Of a DNA stretch of 64,000 nucleotides, positions 52,732 through 62,387 are shown in pieces (the first letter of the stretch is position 1; each line of letters begins with the position of its first letter). The notes beneath the pieces are model-generated. The model saw only the letters and a list, made by a program, of their open reading frames with translations, made no database searches and was not told the origin of the DNA. Source of the stretch: Gracilimonas sp046602855. Its GTDB lineage: Bacteria > Bacteroidota > Rhodothermia > Balneolales > Balneolaceae. The stretch covers positions 1,674,001 to 1,738,000 of the forward strand of contig NZ_JBKINJ010000001.1 in assembly GCF_046602855.1 (NCBI RefSeq), read 5' to 3'. A program made the position numbers and the translations under genes.

Positions 52732-55380
52732 ATGGGTGAATCGAGGTGGAAAAAAGTTGAAGAAATCATTGATAAGGTCTTGGATCTGCCTAAAGACCAA
52801 CGCATCCCTTACCTGGAAAAAACCTGCACAGATAAGGACCTTAAAGCTGAAGTTCTTGAAATGCTGCAATCCATCACTGATTCTGAGGGATGGCTGGAAG
52901 GCCTTAGAGGCTACCGTCAGAAGGTATTTGATGAAAACTTTGATTCAGTAAACTCCCTTTCCAGCGATACCCTGATAGGAACTCAGTTTGGCTCATATAC
53001 CATTATCGAAAAGATAGGGGAAGGTGGCATGGGGGTTATTTTCCTTGCCGAACGCACCGATGCCAGCTTCAACCATCAGGTAGCCATCAAAATCATCCGC
53101 AATGGTAGGGCCACACAAGAGAATATTCAGCGTTTTAAGCGTGAACAGCAGATTCTTGCCAGACTAAATCATCCCGGAATTGCCCAGCTCTATGATGGTG
53201 GTGTGACGGATGAAGGATTTCCTTATATCATCATGGAATATGTAGACGGGCTTCCCATCACTGAATATTGTGATAAACAACAGTGCACGGTAAGCGAAAA
53301 GGTACGACTCATTGAACAGGTTCTTAAAGCTGTTCAAAATGCACATGAAAATCTGACCGTACATCGTGATCTAAAACCCGATAATATATTGATCGACGGT
53401 TCCGGAAATGTCAAGATCCTGGATTTCGGCATCTCAAAGTTGCTGGAGGATATAGATAACCTAATGCTGACACAAACCGGTTCAAAAATACTTACGCCAC
53501 GCTACGCAGCTCCTGAACAGATCAAAGGACAGCGTATCACCACAGCAACCGATATGTATTCCCTGGGGGTTGTATTTTATAAGTTATTGACCGGCACAGA
53601 CCCCTACCCACTGGATAATAAAACACGCTACGAAGTGGAACAGACCATTATTCAGGATGAGCCTTGTAAACCTAGTGAAGTAATCAACAACCCACAGTTA
53701 AAGAAATTACTGAAAGGCGACCTGGATGCTATTCTTTTGAAGTCTATGCGCAAAGAATACGACAGGCGGTATCGTGTGGCCAGTGAATTTCTGGAAGATC
53801 TAAAACATTATGAAACAGGACTCCCCGTAAGTGCACATGAGGGGAGCTTCAAATACAAATCCCAAAAATTTATAAAGAGAAACAAACAGCCATTAGCCTA
53901 CACTGTAGTTACTTTAATAATACTTATATCAACCGCTCTTTATTACACTGACCAATTGAGGCATGAAAGAAATATTGCAAAAACTGAAGCACAAACTGCA
54001 AATGAGGTAACGGACTTCCTGATTGAACTTTTTGAAGCTAATGCGCCGGTAAACAGCCGGGGAAATGAAATCACTGCTATTCAATTACTGAATACAGGTG
54101 AAAAAAAGATTGGTAACCTATCAAGCCAACCTTTGGTCCAAAATCGATTGATGGAAGTATTGGGTTCTATTTACAGTCTATTGAATAAACTTGAAAAAGC
54201 CGACTCACTGAAATATCAATCAGTAGAGTTATCAAAAGATTTGTACTCAGTATCTGATCCTGAATTAGCGAAAGCATACTTTTCTCTTGCACAAACAAAA
54301 CACGTATTAGGAGATTATGATAAGACACTTGCCTTGGTTGATACAGCTCTGGAGTATCAAAGTAAGATCTTTGAGAAACCACATATTGACTTAGGTAACA
54401 GCTTACGCCTCAAGGCTGAAACACTAAAGGATATGGGTAATATTGACAGTGCTTTTCAAGTCATACAATCGGCTCGTGAAATATTTACAGGCCTTCGTAA
54501 GACAAAAACCAGGGATTACCTAAGCATATTAAAAGAGTATGCAACCATTCTGTCAGAGAAGGGAGAATTCCGTAAATCAGTTGATATCTGGAATGAACAT
54601 TTGGATATCAGCACTAATCTTTTTGACCCCCCCCACCCTGATATTCTATCCGGATTAATGGGAATTTCATCCTCTTACAAAGAATTAAGTGAATTTGCAG
54701 AAGCTGAATCACTTTATGTAAAAGCAGTGGATATGGCTGTCAGTTTACACGGAGAAAACCATTTGAACACGGCCACCGTTATAAATAACCTTGCTGGATT
54801 ATATTACTATACTCAGGAATACTCAAAGGCAGACACTTTGTTTGAGCGATCCTACAAAGTATTAGAAAATATATTAGGCAGTGATCATCCAAGTGTAGCT
54901 TCTGCATTGTATAATAGAGCAAACCTAAAAATTGATATGAAAGAGTACCATGAAGCGGAAGAAATTTATAAAAGAGTACTAGCTATGGATATAGAATATT
55001 TTGGAAGATATCATCCTAACGTTGCCTCAGATCATACGGGTATTGGCTCACTACTTAAGAATCAAAAGAAATATTCTGAGGCTGAAAAACATTTTTCAGA
55101 GTCCCTGGAAATAAGAAGAAACGTTTATCAAAATGAAAACCATCCTTACATAGCTCAAAATTTACGAAGCCTGGCTGATATTATGGTCAAAACAAATCGT
55201 TTTGAAGCTGCTGATTCCTTATATCGACAATCATTGATAGCATTTATCACGAGTTATGGAAAAGACAATGCAGATGTAAAAAATACAATAGACAAGTATC
55301 TTAATGATGCTAAACTGTGGGGATATCAAAATTCTGAAGATTCTCTGATCGATGAATTATCTCAAAATTTTATTGACTGA
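52732..55380 (+). CDS. Membrane Ser/Thr protein kinase with TPR sensor domain
   Basis: An 882-residue single-pass membrane kinase. After a short N-terminal helical region comes the kinase domain: glycine loop IGEGGMGVIFLAE (95-107), Lys120 (VAIKII), HRDLKPDN (Asp213), DFGISK (231-236) and APEQ. One transmembrane helix lies at about 388-405. The extracytoplasmic part holds many TPR repeats (for example residues 480-870, with FAEAESLYVKAVDMA, YSKADTLFERSYK and YSEAEKHFSESLE units), suggesting protein-protein sensing. All kinase motifs appear active. Paired with the upstream ECF sigma factor. Confidence 0.93.
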   Translation: MGESRWKKVEEIIDKVLDLPKDQRIPYLEKTCTDKDLKAEVLEMLQSITDSEGWLEGLRGYRQKVFDENFDSVNSLSSDTLIGTQFGSYTIIEKIGEGGMGVIFLAERTDASFNHQVAIKIIRNGRATQENIQRFKREQQILARLNHPGIAQLYDGGVTDEGFPYIIMEYVDGLPITEYCDKQQCTVSEKVRLIEQVLKAVQNAHENLTVHRDLKPDNILIDGSGNVKILDFGISKLLEDIDNLMLTQTGSKILTPRYAAPEQIKGQRITTATDMYSLGVVFYKLLTGTDPYPLDNKTRYEVEQTIIQDEPCKPSEVINNPQLKKLLKGDLDAILLKSMRKEYDRRYRVASEFLEDLKHYETGLPVSAHEGSFKYKSQKFIKRNKQPLAYTVVTLIILISTALYYTDQLRHERNIAKTEAQTANEVTDFLIELFEANAPVNSRGNEITAIQLLNTGEKKIGNLSSQPLVQNRLMEVLGSIYSLLNKLEKADSLKYQSVELSKDLYSVSDPELAKAYFSLAQTKHVLGDYDKTLALVDTALEYQSKIFEKPHIDLGNSLRLKAETLKDMGNIDSAFQVIQSAREIFTGLRKTKTRDYLSILKEYATILSEKGEFRKSVDIWNEHLDISTNLFDPPHPDILSGLMGISSSYKELSEFAEAESLYVKAVDMAVSLHGENHLNTATVINNLAGLYYYTQEYSKADTLFERSYKVLENILGSDHPSVASALYNRANLKIDMKEYHEAEEIYKRVLAMDIEYFGRYHPNVASDHTGIGSLLKNQKKYSEAEKHFSESLEIRRNVYQNENHPYIAQNLRSLADIMVKTNRFEAADSLYRQSLIAFITSYGKDNADVKNTIDKYLNDAKLWGYQNSEDSLIDELSQNFID

Positions 55381-55647
55381 TAAATGAAAATGTAAGCAAG
55401 CCTGCAAACAAAATTTCGATCTTGAAATATATTCTCCGAGATTCTAACAATATCACCTTAAGTATTCACCCCAATTCCAATAAAGTCATTCATATTTAGG
55501 TAAAACATGTTTCAGACATAAGATATAAAAGCGCTTCCATAGATTTGTATAAATGCCTTCAAAATTCGTTTTAACCGCTTTCTAACCTTAAAATTCATAA
55601 TTCAAATGCTTACCTTATCAGCTCTTAAAAACAATTAAAACGAAAGC

Positions 55648-57252
55648 ATGAGTGTAGATTACAAATCACATCCTAAAAGCCACATCGGATTAGATTATCT
55701 GGGTTTAAATGAAAACGAAAATGTTTACTGGAACCTGACTCCCCCCGAACTTTATGAACAGGCCATTATCAGAGGTGAAGCTATTCTTACCAAAGATCAC
55801 GCCTTAAGAGTTCTAACTGGTGAGTATACAGGCCGGTCTCCAAAAGACAAATATATTGTCGATCAGCCTTCCATACACGATGACATTGACTGGGGTGAGA
55901 TCAATCAACCCATTTCAGAAGAGGTATTCGATAATCTTTATAAAAAGACCGTTGACTATCTAAAAGATAAAGACCTGTTTGTAAAAGATCTTTTTTGTGG
56001 AGCTGATGAGAAAAACAGGCTAAATGTTCGAGTTGTCAGTGAAGCGGCTTACCACGGATTATTTTCCCACAACATGTTTATCAGGCCATCTGAAAATGAG
56101 CTCAAAAATCATGAGCCTGAATTTACGGTAATGGCGGCCCCTCATTTTAAGGCAGACCCTGAAAAGGATGGCACACGAACCAGCACATTCATCCTTTGCA
56201 ACTTCGAGAAGAAACTGATCATCATTGGCGGTACTTTGTACTCCGGTGAAGTGAAGAAAGGGATATTTTCAGTAATGAATTACCTGCTTCCAAAGAAAGG
56301 CGTCATGGCCATGCACTGTTCCGCCAATCATGACAAACACGGCAAGACTGCTGTATTCTTTGGTCTTTCAGGTACCGGAAAAACAACATTATCTGCAGAC
56401 CCTGATAAGATCCTGATCGGTGATGATGAACACGGATGGAGTGAAGATGGCGTTTTTAATTTTGAAGGTGGTTGCTATGCTAAAACCATCAATCTGTCGA
56501 AAGAGAACGAACCATTGATCTATGCCACTACTAAAAAACCGGGCACAATTCTGGAAAATGTAGTTTTGGACGATAATCGTGAACCGGATTTTGACGATGT
56601 AAGCCTCACACAAAATACACGCTGCTCCTATCCGCTTGATTTTATTCCTAATGCAAGTGATACCGGTAAGAGCGGACATCCTGAGAATATAATCTTCTTA
56701 ACGGCTGATGCTTTTGGTGTGCTTCCTCCCATCTCTAAACTGACTCCGGAGCAAGCTATGTATCACTTTATAAGTGGTTATACAGCAAAAGTAGCAGGAA
56801 CTGAACGTGGTGTTACTGAACCTCAGGCAACATTTTCTGCATGTTTTGGCGCGCCGTTTATGCCATTGCATCCAACAGTATATGCTGAACTGTTAGCAGA
56901 GAAGATCCGTAAGCATAATGCGACGGTTTGGCTTGTTAATACCGGATGGACCGGTGGTGAGTATGGAGACGGTCACCGCATGAAACTTCCGCACACCCGT
57001 CGAATGCTTAAAGAAGCCCTCGAAGGCAATCTTGATGACGCTGAGTATGTAGAAGATCCAATCTTCGGGCTTTCAATTCCACAGCACGTTGAAGGAGTTC
57101 CTGACAGCGTTCTAAATCCTCGTGGTACCTGGGAAGATGCTGGGTCATACGACGCAAAAGCAAAAAAGCTCGCTAAAATGTTCATAGATAATTTTGAACA
57201 ATTTACAGACGAAGCAAGTGAAGAACTGCTCGCCGCAGCACCGAAGATCTGA
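55648..57252 (+). CDS. pckA: Phosphoenolpyruvate carboxykinase (ATP)
   Basis: Gluconeogenic enzyme converting oxaloacetate plus ATP to phosphoenolpyruvate, CO2 and ADP. The 534-residue protein has the kinase-1a loop GLSGTGKTT (239-247), kinase-2 GDDEHGW (258-264), and the RSPKDKY and substrate-site segments of the ATP-dependent class. It implies growth on amino acids or organic acids, matching the many peptidases here. It has its own terminator at 57273. Confidence 0.97.
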   Translation: MSVDYKSHPKSHIGLDYLGLNENENVYWNLTPPELYEQAIIRGEAILTKDHALRVLTGEYTGRSPKDKYIVDQPSIHDDIDWGEINQPISEEVFDNLYKKTVDYLKDKDLFVKDLFCGADEKNRLNVRVVSEAAYHGLFSHNMFIRPSENELKNHEPEFTVMAAPHFKADPEKDGTRTSTFILCNFEKKLIIIGGTLYSGEVKKGIFSVMNYLLPKKGVMAMHCSANHDKHGKTAVFFGLSGTGKTTLSADPDKILIGDDEHGWSEDGVFNFEGGCYAKTINLSKENEPLIYATTKKPGTILENVVLDDNREPDFDDVSLTQNTRCSYPLDFIPNASDTGKSGHPENIIFLTADAFGVLPPISKLTPEQAMYHFISGYTAKVAGTERGVTEPQATFSACFGAPFMPLHPTVYAELLAEKIRKHNATVWLVNTGWTGGEYGDGHRMKLPHTRRMLKEALEGNLDDAEYVEDPIFGLSIPQHVEGVPDSVLNPRGTWEDAGSYDAKAKKLAKMFIDNFEQFTDEASEELLAAAPKI

Positions 57253-57272
57253 TTACAGGATCTAAAAACTTT

Positions 57273-57305
57273 AAAGCCCACTTCCTTCGGAGGCGGGCTT
57301 TTTCT
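57273..57305. terminator. Rho-independent terminator between convergent pckA and prfA
   Basis: AAAGCCC (57273-57279) pairs with GGGCTTT (57295-57301), with further pairing inside around CTTCGG, and ends in Ts. It serves pckA clearly; prfA converges from the other side and may use the reverse hairpin. Confidence 0.85.
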
Positions 57306-57317
57306 GTTTATGTGATA

Positions 57318-58397
57318 TTATTCTTCAGCTAAAGCGTTCAATTTTTCAAGATTTTCCTGCACTCGAAGGGCTTTGATAGCATCATCAATACCACCTTTCA
57401 TGATATTATCCAGATCATACAGCGTAAGATTTATCCTGTGATCTGTAAAACGGCCTTGTGGAAAGTTATAGGTGCGTATCTTAGCCGATCTGTCCCCTGT
57501 TGAAATCTGGCTTTTACGATCGGCGGCTCTCTCTTTCTGTTTTTGCTCCAACTCAATATCATACATCTTGGCACGAAGCATCGTCATCGCTTTTTCCTTA
57601 TTCTGGTGCTGAGATCGCTCTTCCTGACATTCTACAACGATTCCGGTTGGTTCGTGAGTCAAACGAATGGCAGAATCAGTCTTATTCACATGCTGACCTC
57701 CGGCCCCACTTGCCCTAAAAGTATCTACGCGAATATCTGATGGGTTAATGTCTATATCTACTTCTTCTACCTCAGGTAAAACCGCAACTGTAGCAGCTGA
57801 AGTGTGAACCCTTCCCTGACTTTCAGTTTCCGGCACACGTTGCACCCGGTGAACACCACTTTCATATTTCATCTTTCCAAAAACCTCATCACCCTCCAGA
57901 GAAAATACGATCTCTTTATAACCTCCTTTTTCAGAGTGATTGATACTAAGAATGCTCATCTTCCATCCCATTTTGTCAGCATAGCGACGATACATTTCAA
58001 ACAGATCTCCGGCAAAAATTGCAGCCTCGTCCCCTCCGGTTCCTGCCCTGACTTCGACAATGGCATTTTTAGAATCCTCAGGATCTTTGGGGATCAACTT
58101 CATTTTGATCTCCTCTTCAAGCTTATTTAGCTCTTCTTTGATCTCCTCATTCTCCTCGCGGGCCATTTCAGTGATCTCAGTATCTTCATTCTGTTCTATG
58201 AGTTCTTTATTGCCTTTTCGGCGTCCGGTGAGATCTATCCAGGTATCATAATCTTCAACCAACTCTTCCAGATCACTTCTTTCTTTGGTGAGAGCCGTGT
58301 ATTTATCCGGATCATCGAACACAGCAGGATCACTCATAGCTGCATTAACTTCTTCAAACCGGGATTTTATCTGCTTTAATTTTTCTTCTATATCCAT
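57318..58397 (-). CDS. prfA: Peptide chain release factor 1
   Basis: Release factor that reads UAA and UAG stop codons and triggers peptide release. The 359-residue protein has the codon-reading P-x-T motif as Pro-Glu-Thr (189-191, in VPETESQGR) and the catalytic GGQ at 233-235 (SGAGGQHVNKTDSA). Domain order and length are normal. hemK/prmC, often next to prfA, is not here. Divergent from purK across a promoter region with a 7 bp tandem repeat. Confidence 0.97.
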   Translation of the reverse strand: MDIEEKLKQIKSRFEEVNAAMSDPAVFDDPDKYTALTKERSDLEELVEDYDTWIDLTGRRKGNKELIEQNEDTEITEMAREENEEIKEELNKLEEEIKMKLIPKDPEDSKNAIVEVRAGTGGDEAAIFAGDLFEMYRRYADKMGWKMSILSINHSEKGGYKEIVFSLEGDEVFGKMKYESGVHRVQRVPETESQGRVHTSAATVAVLPEVEEVDIDINPSDIRVDTFRASGAGGQHVNKTDSAIRLTHEPTGIVVECQEERSQHQNKEKAMTMLRAKMYDIELEQKQKERAADRKSQISTGDRSAKIRTYNFPQGRFTDHRINLTLYDLDNIMKGGIDDAIKALRVQENLEKLNALAEE

Positions 58398-58488
58398 ATG
58401 TGGGCTGATTTTTTCGGATTCGAAATTAAGGAATTCATGAGTGTATTGATACTTTAATTAGAATCCACCTGAGATGCTGATTGTATAA

Positions 58489-58535
58489 ACTCATAACTCA
58501 TAACTCATAACTCATAACTCATAACTCATAACTCA
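58489..58535. repeat. Heptanucleotide tandem repeat (ACTCATA)n
   Basis: Six exact copies of ACTCATA followed by a partial ACTCA (58489-58535). It lies in the divergent prfA/purK promoter region, 33 bp before the purK start. Confidence 0.95.
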
Positions 58536-58567
58536 AAATATCCTTACCTTTAAAAGAAAAACTTCTT

Positions 58568-59728
58568 ATGGCAACTAACTCACTTCCAGCAAATTTAAAA
58601 TTAGGTTTTTTAGGAGCCGGTCAGCTTGCACGCATGAGTGCTTTACAAGCTTTCAGGTTCGGAATTCAGGTCTCCGTTTTTTCTGACCGGTCTGAAAACG
58701 AACCCGTTCAATTCATGACCCCGTATTCAACTTCCGGTTCTTTTTCTTCTGTAGAAGATATGATTGAATTCGCCAAAGATTGTGATGTGATCACCCTTGA
58801 AAACGAATTTATAAGCTCTGAGATACTCAATGAAGTTCAGGAGAAAAGTGGAACTCCGGTCTTTCCATCTCCTGATAGTTTTGCTTTGATCGAGAACAAA
58901 CTGATAGAAAAACAAACCTTTGAAGCAGCCGGAATACCGGTCACTCCCTATCAACTTATTGAATCCAATGACGATCTTAAGGCTTTTGGAGAAGAGTTTG
59001 GCTGGCCATATCTCCTAAAGTCGTCCAAAGGCGGATACGATGGCTACGGAAATGAAACCGTAAAAAATATCGACTCTGCGAAACAAGCTTATGACAAACT
59101 TGGCGGAAACAGTGGCAGGGATATCGTTGCTGAAGCCTTCGTTGACTTTACGAATGAAATTGCCGTTCAGGTGGCTCGAAATGAAACAGGTACTGTGGTT
59201 TATCCATGTTGTGAGACCGTTCAAAAGGACCACATTTGTGTGGCCGTCCTTTCCCCCGCACCAATTGATGAACACTATCGTGAAAAGGCTCAGGAACTAG
59301 CTGTGAAAGCAACTGAAGCTATTGATGGGAAAGGCATCTTCGCATTTGAATTCTTCCTTACTAAAGATGGTAAGATTTTGTTAAACGAATCCGCCCCCAG
59401 ACCTCACAACTCAGGTCATTATACCATTGAAGGAACAGTGACCTCGCAGTTTGAAAATCACGTAAGAGCTGTTTTGGGGTTACCTCTCGGTTCCTCAAAA
59501 ATGAAAGTTCCGGCTGTTGCTATGATCAATTTACTGGGAACACATCAAAGACCTGCTCAAACGGATGAGATCTTAAAAGCCTTTGAGGAAGAAGACGGAC
59601 ATCTTCACGTTTACGGAAAACTTCAAAGTAAAGTAGGCAGAAAAATGGCCCACTATACCTTATTGGGCGATAACCTTGAGCAAACCTATAAAACAGCGAT
59701 GCATGTAACCCGGAATATCGAGATCTGA
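58568..59728 (+). CDS. purK: N5-carboxyaminoimidazole ribonucleotide synthase
   Basis: ATP-grasp enzyme that carboxylates AIR to N5-CAIR in purine synthesis. The 386-residue protein begins with the PurK pre-ATP-grasp domain (LKLGFLGAGQLARM). It continues with WPYLLKSSKGGYDGYGN, FVDFTNEIAVQVARN and the metal-binding NESAPRPHNSGHYTIEG segment, all intact. purE follows 67 bp downstream, so the two probably form one transcript. Confidence 0.96.
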   Translation: MATNSLPANLKLGFLGAGQLARMSALQAFRFGIQVSVFSDRSENEPVQFMTPYSTSGSFSSVEDMIEFAKDCDVITLENEFISSEILNEVQEKSGTPVFPSPDSFALIENKLIEKQTFEAAGIPVTPYQLIESNDDLKAFGEEFGWPYLLKSSKGGYDGYGNETVKNIDSAKQAYDKLGGNSGRDIVAEAFVDFTNEIAVQVARNETGTVVYPCCETVQKDHICVAVLSPAPIDEHYREKAQELAVKATEAIDGKGIFAFEFFLTKDGKILLNESAPRPHNSGHYTIEGTVTSQFENHVRAVLGLPLGSSKMKVPAVAMINLLGTHQRPAQTDEILKAFEEEDGHLHVYGKLQSKVGRKMAHYTLLGDNLEQTYKTAMHVTRNIEI

Positions 59729-59795
59729 ATCCTGGTTTCATTAGCTTGAATTATATCATTGTAATAGTACCTATAATTAACACAGCAATAATAAC

Positions 59796-60281
59796 ATGAG
59801 CGAACCAAAAGTTGGAGTAGTAATGGGCAGTGATAGTGACTGGCCCACAATGAAAGAAGCAGCAGAGATTCTTGACCAATTTGAAATACCATATGAAAAA
59901 CAAGTGGTCTCAGCCCACAGAACTCCTGATCTGATGGCAAAATATGGCCGGGAAGCACGTGAACGGGACCTGAAAGTTATAATTGCCGGAGCAGGTGGCG
60001 CCGCTCACCTTCCCGGTATGCTTGCCAGCCATACTACTCTTCCCGTTATAGGAGTACCGATCAAAACGTCTGCCTTAGGTGGTGTAGACAGTCTTTATTC
60101 GATCGTTCAAATGCCTAACGGTATTCCCGTTGCAACCGTAGCTATTGGCAAAGCCAAGAATGCCGGATTGTTAGCTGTTCGAATACTGGGAATAACTGAC
60201 AAGAGTTTATCCAAAAAACTGGCAGACTATCACCGAAAAATGGCCGAAGAATCGTTAAAAAAGACCGAGAATCTCAAATAA
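59796..60281 (+). CDS. purE: N5-carboxyaminoimidazole ribonucleotide mutase
   Basis: Converts N5-CAIR from PurK into CAIR. The 161-residue class I PurE has VGVVMGSDSDWPTM, the active-site VVSAHRTPDLM, the AGAGGAAHLPGMLASHT loop and PIKTSALGGVDSLYSIVQMPNGIPVATVAIG. Standard size; these form octamers. Together with purK it completes this two-step branch. Confidence 0.97.
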   Translation: MSEPKVGVVMGSDSDWPTMKEAAEILDQFEIPYEKQVVSAHRTPDLMAKYGREARERDLKVIIAGAGGAAHLPGMLASHTTLPVIGVPIKTSALGGVDSLYSIVQMPNGIPVATVAIGKAKNAGLLAVRILGITDKSLSKKLADYHRKMAEESLKKTENLK

Positions 60282-60414
60282 TTTATCAACTGATTCTTTA
60301 AAATTACCCTGTTTTCTTTGCGATAGAGTTAAAATAGCGTACATTATTTAGTGTGTAATTTGATTCAGCATGAATCATCCTTACTAATTTAATTTTAAAA
60401 CATATTTAAAGACT

Positions 60415-60660
60415 ATGAATATTTATATCGGAAACTTGAGTTATGATGTTTCCAGTGATCAACTCAAAGAAGTATTTGAAGCTTACGGTGATGTAAGTTC
60501 TGCTAAAGTAATTACTGATCGAAATTCCGGCCGTTCAAAAGGGTTTGGTTTCGTGGAAATGGATAATAAAGCCGAGGCCGAAGCTGCTATAGAACAATTG
60601 GACGGTGCAGAAATTGACGGCCGTCCTGTTAAAGTGAACGAGGCAAAACCTCGTAACTAA
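60415..60660 (+). CDS. RNA-binding protein with single RRM domain
   Basis: An 81-residue protein made almost entirely of one RNA recognition motif. RNP2 is IYIGNL (3-8) and RNP1 is KGFGFVEM (42-49), with the aromatic residues for RNA stacking present. These small bacterial RRM proteins are common in FCB bacteria and cyanobacteria and probably act as RNA chaperones. Monocistronic with a strong terminator. The upstream region contains ATTTAGT as in the cold-shock leaders, but the match is weak. Confidence 0.94.
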   Translation: MNIYIGNLSYDVSSDQLKEVFEAYGDVSSAKVITDRNSGRSKGFGFVEMDNKAEAEAAIEQLDGAEIDGRPVKVNEAKPRN

Positions 60661-60684
60661 TACTTACTTTTCGTATTAAACGTT

Positions 60685-60722
60685 AGCCCTTCCATTTATT
60701 AAAATGAGAAGGGCTTTTTTTG
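60685..60722 (+). terminator. Rho-independent terminator of the RRM protein gene
   Basis: AGCCCTTC (60685-60692) pairs with GAAGGGCT (60708-60715), extended by CATTT/AAATG, and followed by a T tract. It begins 24 bp past the stop. Confidence 0.95.
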
Positions 60723-60801
60723 TATCCTGAAATTTTCGAGTAACATTTTGCTATTTTTTCAGTAAGTAAAATAATAAACATAAATAACCCGGAGATCGAA
60801 C

Positions 60802-61122
60802 ATGATAATGACAACCACTCATAGCCTGGACCATAAGGAAATCAAAAAGTATTTAGGAGTTGTAACTGGTGAAGCCATCCTTGGTGCCAATATTTTCAAG
60901 GACTTTTTTGCCGGAATCAGAGACATTGTGGGTGGGCGTTCCGGTGCATACGAAAAGGAACTTCAGTCTGCACGCAAATTAGCCTTCCAGGAAATGGAAC
61001 TCAAAGCTAACTCTGTGGGTGCAACAGCCATAGTAGGAATAGATATCGACTATGAAACTATTGGTGCCAACGGCAGCATGCTGATGGTAACCGTTAGTGG
61101 TACGGCTGTTTTTGCAGAGTAA
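60802..61122 (+). CDS. YbjQ/UPF0145-family protein
   Basis: A 106-residue protein of the YbjQ (heavy-metal-binding-labelled) family. It shows the VVTGEAILGANIFKDFFAGIRDIVGGRSGAYEKEL-type core and NSVGATAIVGIDIDYETIGANGSMLMVTVSGTAV, with the usual decameric-ring fold. Function unknown. Met1 (60802) or Met3 (60808) could start it. It faces dnaJ, separated by a 7 bp tandem repeat. Confidence 0.9.
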   Translation: MIMTTTHSLDHKEIKKYLGVVTGEAILGANIFKDFFAGIRDIVGGRSGAYEKELQSARKLAFQEMELKANSVGATAIVGIDIDYETIGANGSMLMVTVSGTAVFAE

Positions 61123-61145
61123 ACGCTAAGGTGTGGTGTAAGTAT

Positions 61146-61187
61146 GCACCTTGCAACTTGCACCTTGCACCTTGCACCTTGCACCTT
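61146..61187. repeat. Heptanucleotide tandem repeat (GCACCTT)n
   Basis: Six copies of a 7 bp unit: five GCACCTT and one GCAACTT (61153-61159). It lies between the convergent ybjQ-like and dnaJ genes, 9 bp before the dnaJ stop. Neither gene shows a classical terminator hairpin here. Confidence 0.95.
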
Positions 61188-61196
61188 GTAACTAAA

Positions 61197-62384
61197 TCAA
61201 CCAAACATATCCTTCATCTTAGAAAAGAAGTTTTTACCACTGCCATCAGCATTCGATGCATCAAAATTTTCTGATCCTCTTAGTGATTCAATTGCCTTCT
61301 TTTCAGAATCTGACATATTTTCCGGGATATATACGTTCAGGCGAACATATTGATCTCCCTCCACAGAATTATTCAACCCTTTGATACCTCTTCCTCTCAT
61401 TCTGAGCATTTTACCGGGTTGAGTACCGGGATCGATCTTAAGTTTAGCTTTTCCTTTCAAGGTTGGTACTTCTACTTCAGTCCCTAAAATAGCATCAGGC
61501 AAACTCAGTGTCAGATTGTAATATATATTATTTCGTTCTCTCTGAAAATGCTCATGTTCTTTCTCTTCGATGAGAACGATGAGATCACCTGCAGAACCAC
61601 CCCTTCTACCGGCATTACCTTGACCTCGAAGGGTAATATAATTGCCATTTGACACACCGGATGGGATATTGACCTTAATGGTCTCTTCACCCTTTATACG
61701 TCCCTCTCCTGAACATTTTTTACATTTGTTCTTGATGATGCGGCCTTCTCCATTACATGTTGGGCAAGCCTGAACATTCACCATTTGTCCCAGCATGGTT
61801 CGAGTTACCTGCCTAACTTCACCCATTCCGTTACAGGTTGAACACGTTTCAAAATCAGAATTTGTTTCAGCACCGGTTCCATCGCAGGAGTCACATTTGA
61901 TCTGCTTTTTGATCTTAAGCTTTTTCTCAGCCCCAAATGCGATCTCCTCGAGGGTTAATGGCATTCTGATCTTCATATCCGACCCAGGCTGCCCGGGCTC
62001 TCTACGGGCGCGTGAGCGGCCTCTGCGCCCACCTCCGCCAAAAGCTTCTTCACCAAAAAATCCGCTTCCGAAGATATCACCAAATCTGCTGAAGATATCT
62101 TCAAAGCCCATGTTGTCGAAATCCACTCCGGCACCACCGCCAAAGCCACCCTGACCATTTACTCCTGCATGACCAAATTGATCGTATTGGGCTCGCTTCT
62201 CTTTATCTTTGAGGACCTCATAAGCTTCGGAAGCTTCCTTGAATTTTTTTTCAGCCTCTTCGTCTCCCTTGTTACGATCCGGGTGAAACTTCATAGCCAT
62301 TTTACGGTATGCCTTCTTTATCTCAGCATCCGAGGCACTTTTATCAACTCCAAGTATTTCGTAATAATCTCTTTTGGTAGACAT
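61197..62384 (-). CDS. dnaJ: Chaperone protein DnaJ
   Basis: Type I Hsp40 cochaperone that delivers substrates to DnaK and stimulates its ATPase. J domain with HPD at 34-36, then a Gly/Phe-rich region, the zinc domain with four CxxCxGxG repeats (CDSCDGTG, CSTCNGMG, CPTCNGEG, CKKCSGEG) and C-terminal substrate domains. Full length at 395 residues. It follows grpE with only 3 bp between them; dnaK is not in the window. Confidence 0.97.
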   Translation of the reverse strand: MSTKRDYYEILGVDKSASDAEIKKAYRKMAMKFHPDRNKGDEEAEKKFKEASEAYEVLKDKEKRAQYDQFGHAGVNGQGGFGGGAGVDFDNMGFEDIFSRFGDIFGSGFFGEEAFGGGGRRGRSRARREPGQPGSDMKIRMPLTLEEIAFGAEKKLKIKKQIKCDSCDGTGAETNSDFETCSTCNGMGEVRQVTRTMLGQMVNVQACPTCNGEGRIIKNKCKKCSGEGRIKGEETIKVNIPSGVSNGNYITLRGQGNAGRRGGSAGDLIVLIEEKEHEHFQRERNNIYYNLTLSLPDAILGTEVEVPTLKGKAKLKIDPGTQPGKMLRMRGRGIKGLNNSVEGDQYVRLNVYIPENMSDSEKKAIESLRGSENFDASNADGSGKNFFSKMKDMFG

Positions 62385-62387
62385 ATT

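Noticed and set aside
58489..58535. Tandem repeat considered as a CRISPR array
   Set aside because: Units are 7 bp and directly adjacent with no spacers; no cas genes nearby.
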